From the NCBI GenBank assembly GCA_018376445.1, contig JAHABL010000009.1, forward strand, positions 1 to 64,000: DNA of 64,000 nucleotides, in the 5' to 3' direction. This DNA is from Mycobacteriales bacterium. Lineage in GTDB: Bacteria > Actinomycetota > Actinomycetes > Mycobacteriales > Mycobacteriaceae. The position numbers and the translations under genes were made by a program. The notes below the pieces were generated by a model. The model had not been told where the DNA came from and made no database searches. It saw only the letters and a list, made by a program, of their open reading frames with translations. Numbering within the stretch: the first letter of the stretch is position 1; the number at the start of each line of letters is the position of its first letter. Shown in pieces: positions 62,353 to 64,000 of the stretch.

Positions 62353-64000
62353 TTACTTCACCTCCAGACGGAAGAGTTCCTGCAGCTGGTCATCATCGAG
62401 CTCGGTGAGCCAGGTTTCACCTGTACCCACAACTAGATCCGACATCGTCGATTTGTGGGCAATAATGTCGTCAATACGCTCTTCGATGGTGCCGTCGCAG
62501 ACGAGTTTGCGTACCTGTACGTCCTTCGTCTGGCCGATTCGATAGGCTCGGTCGGTGGCTTGATTCTCGACTGCTGGGTTCCACCAGCGGTCACAGTGAA
62601 TGACATGGTTTGCGGCGGTGAGGGTAAGACCAGTTCCACCGGCTTTAAGTGACAACACCATGAGTGGGGCTCCTTCTGCGGATTGGAAGCTCTCCACCAT
62701 GGCATCGCGTTCTTCACGTCGCAGTGATCCGTGGAGGAACGGTACCGCTACGTTGAACCGTTGATGTAGGTAGTTCGCCAGGTAGTCTCCAAATTCTTTG
62801 TATTGGGTAAAGATAAGCGCCTTCTCCCCTTCGGCGAGAATAGTCGAGAGGAGTTCTTCCAGTAACGCCACTTTCCCGGAACGATGCTGTCCGTGTCGGA
62901 GAACGGCCGAGACATCACCGAAGTAGTGTGCAGGGTGGTTGCAGACTTGTTTGAGCTTTGTGAGCGCGGCGAGTACTGCGCCTTTCCGTTGCAGACCTTT
63001 CGCTTGGTTGATCTTCTCAAGCATGTCATCGACGACGGCATGGTAAAGGCCGGCTTGTTCTGGCGTCAAGGATGCGTGGACGACCATCTCATTCTTGTCG
63101 GGAAGATCGCTGATAACAGCAGGGTCGCTTTTTAATCGGCGGAGCAAGAACGGGGCTGTCAAGGTGCGCAATTGTGCAGCCATGGTGTCGTCGTGGTCGC
63201 GTTCGATGGGGAGCGCGTAGTGGTGGCGGAAGCCGTGCTGCGTTCCTAGATAGCCAGGGTTTACCAGGTCCATCAGGGCGCGAAACTCCTCCAGGTTGTT
63301 TTCCATGGGGGTTCCGGTGAGTGCTAAGCGATGTGCTGCGGAGAGCGCTCGAGCTGCCCGAGATTGCTGTGTTGCAACATTTTTCAAGTGCTGCGCTTCA
63401 TCGAAGACGACTCGCCACCAAGTCACTGCCATGAGTTCAGCTCGGTCTCGATGCAGCAGGTTGTAGGTGGTAATGATGACATCATGTTGTGCCACCACAT
63501 CCTGGAATGCTGACCCGCTTGACCGATCTGCACCATGGTGAATAGCGACAGCTAGTTGTGGAGCAAACTTCTGCGCTTCGTGGTACCAGTTGGCAGCCAA
63601 AGACATGGGGCAAACCACCAACACTGCTGAGTCTGCGGGCACTGCTCCACGCGCTTTGTCATAAGCCAGGACGGTGAGCACCTGGAGTGTCTTCCCCAGA
63701 CCCATATCATCAGCCAGGATGCCACCCTGCCCAAGTGCATCGAGACTGGCTATCCAGTCCACCCCACGTTGCTGGTAGGGACGCAGTTGTGCGGCAACAA
63801 GATCGTCAGTGGAGACGTGCACCGGTTCGGAACGATGCGCCAATAAATCATCCACCAGTGTTGACCCGGCAGTACCTGTCACCGGTACTGGTGTGTCAGC
63901 ACTAATAAGTTCCTGCAGTACATCCCCCGCAGTACCCTCCTGAGTAGCGGCGAGATCTGCCTGAGACAGCACTTTCCGACGCCGTTTCCCACTTTTTGCA
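62353..64000 (-). CDS. SNF2-family DNA helicase/ATPase, N-terminus beyond window
   Basis: At least 548 codons are visible, and the frame stays open through the window edge, so the N-terminal part is missing from view. The whole SNF2 motor is here: Walker A DDMGLGKTLQ, motif Ia VLVVCPMSLAANW, DEAQ box (FDEAQHLKN), motif III LTGTPMEN, motif V LKAGGTGLTLTAAN and motif VI DRAYRIGQTKDVQVRKL. This is the bacterial RapA/HelZ-like class (Rv2101 type) that translocates on double-stranded DNA. A GTG at 63972 begins a possible short form, but the basic segment before it (KSGKRRRK) reads as coding. It is the first visible gene of the SNF2-SWIM-SbcD-SMC operon. Confidence 0.92.
   Translation of the reverse strand, partial: AKSGKRRRKVLSQADLAATQEGTAGDVLQELISADTPVPVTGTAGSTLVDDLLAHRSEPVHVSTDDLVAAQLRPYQQRGVDWIASLDALGQGGILADDMGLGKTLQVLTVLAYDKARGAVPADSAVLVVCPMSLAANWYHEAQKFAPQLAVAIHHGADRSSGSAFQDVVAQHDVIITTYNLLHRDRAELMAVTWWRVVFDEAQHLKNVATQQSRAARALSAAHRLALTGTPMENNLEEFRALMDLVNPGYLGTQHGFRHHYALPIERDHDDTMAAQLRTLTAPFLLRRLKSDPAVISDLPDKNEMVVHASLTPEQAGLYHAVVDDMLEKINQAKGLQRKGAVLAALTKLKQVCNHPAHYFGDVSAVLRHGQHRSGKVALLEELLSTILAEGEKALIFTQYKEFGDYLANYLHQRFNVAVPFLHGSLRREERDAMVESFQSAEGAPLMVLSLKAGGTGLTLTAANHVIHCDRWWNPAVENQATDRAYRIGQTKDVQVRKLVCDGTIEERIDDIIAHKSTMSDLVVGTGETWLTELDDDQLQELFRLEVK

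Overview
The window looks like a chromosomal segment of a moderately GC-rich actinobacterium of the order Mycobacteriales (the group of Corynebacterium, Dietzia, Lawsonella and Mycobacterium). Evidence is gene content and order: gatB-pfkA-gatA-gatC-ligA, iscS-mnmA, etfBA, a methyltransferase/GH57/GT4 glucan cluster, glgE-glgB, a NucS mismatch endonuclease, the atp operon followed by a DUF2550 protein, and argS-lysA-hom-thrB-rho-prfA-prmC-sua5-wecA-atpI. These are recognisable, rearranged blocks of the Mycobacterium tuberculosis map (from memory, around Rv3005c-Rv3041c, Rv1292-Rv1327c and Rv1277-Rv1278). An unfused AtpH and a hom-thrB pair without thrC between them are more Corynebacterium-like. 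Two secreted ceramidases would suit a skin- or host-lipid-associated member such as Lawsonella, but the species is an inference.

Layout. 1-8.8 kb (minus strand): DoxX-like membrane protein, the GatCAB amidotransferase genes interrupted by phosphofructokinase, a GNAT acetyltransferase and NAD-dependent DNA ligase. 8.9-14.8 kb: a DEDDh exonuclease (+), then a minus-strand run of etfB, etfA, cysteine desulfurase, mnmA and a MetE-like protein of unknown function. 14.9-18.7 kb (+): methyltransferase, GH57 branching enzyme and GT4 glucosyltransferase, resembling the mycobacterial methylglucose-lipopolysaccharide (MGLP) cluster. 19-28.7 kb: two paralogous Tat-exported neutral ceramidases (+) flanking a minus-strand block (ABC ATPase, short crotonase-like protein, two methyltransferases, hexapeptide acyltransferase). 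28.8-33.1 kb (+): glgE-glgB. 33.2-37.8 kb: thioredoxin/TPR protein, NucS, Nudix hydrolase, membrane adenylate cyclase, DUF2550. 37.9-47.8 kb (minus): complete eight-gene F1Fo ATP synthase operon, AtpI-like protein, WecA-type transferase and Sua5. 47.8-57.4 kb (minus): prmC, prfA, rho, thrB, hom, lysA, argS. 57.5 kb: tRNA-Arg(CCG) on the plus strand. 57.6-64 kb (minus): a tightly packed SNF2 helicase / SWIM protein / SbcD-like nuclease / SMC-like ATPase operon running off the window.

How the genes work together. Most are housekeeping: translation fidelity (GatCAB, MnmA, PrmC/RF1, Sua5, ArgRS), energy (ATP synthase, ETF, PfkA), aspartate-family amino acids (LysA, Hom, ThrB) and genome maintenance (LigA, NucS, exonuclease, SbcCD-like). 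Alpha-glucan metabolism is unusually concentrated: GlgE/GlgB lie about 10 kb from the MGLP-like cluster. The accessory signal is the pair of ceramidases, each placed where two otherwise conserved blocks meet. Both carry Thr where characterised neutral ceramidases have the catalytic Ser. Many genes have a TANNNT -10-like hexamer 6-8 bases before the start codon, which points to frequent leaderless transcription. I saw no CRISPR array, insertion sequence, prophage or rRNA gene.
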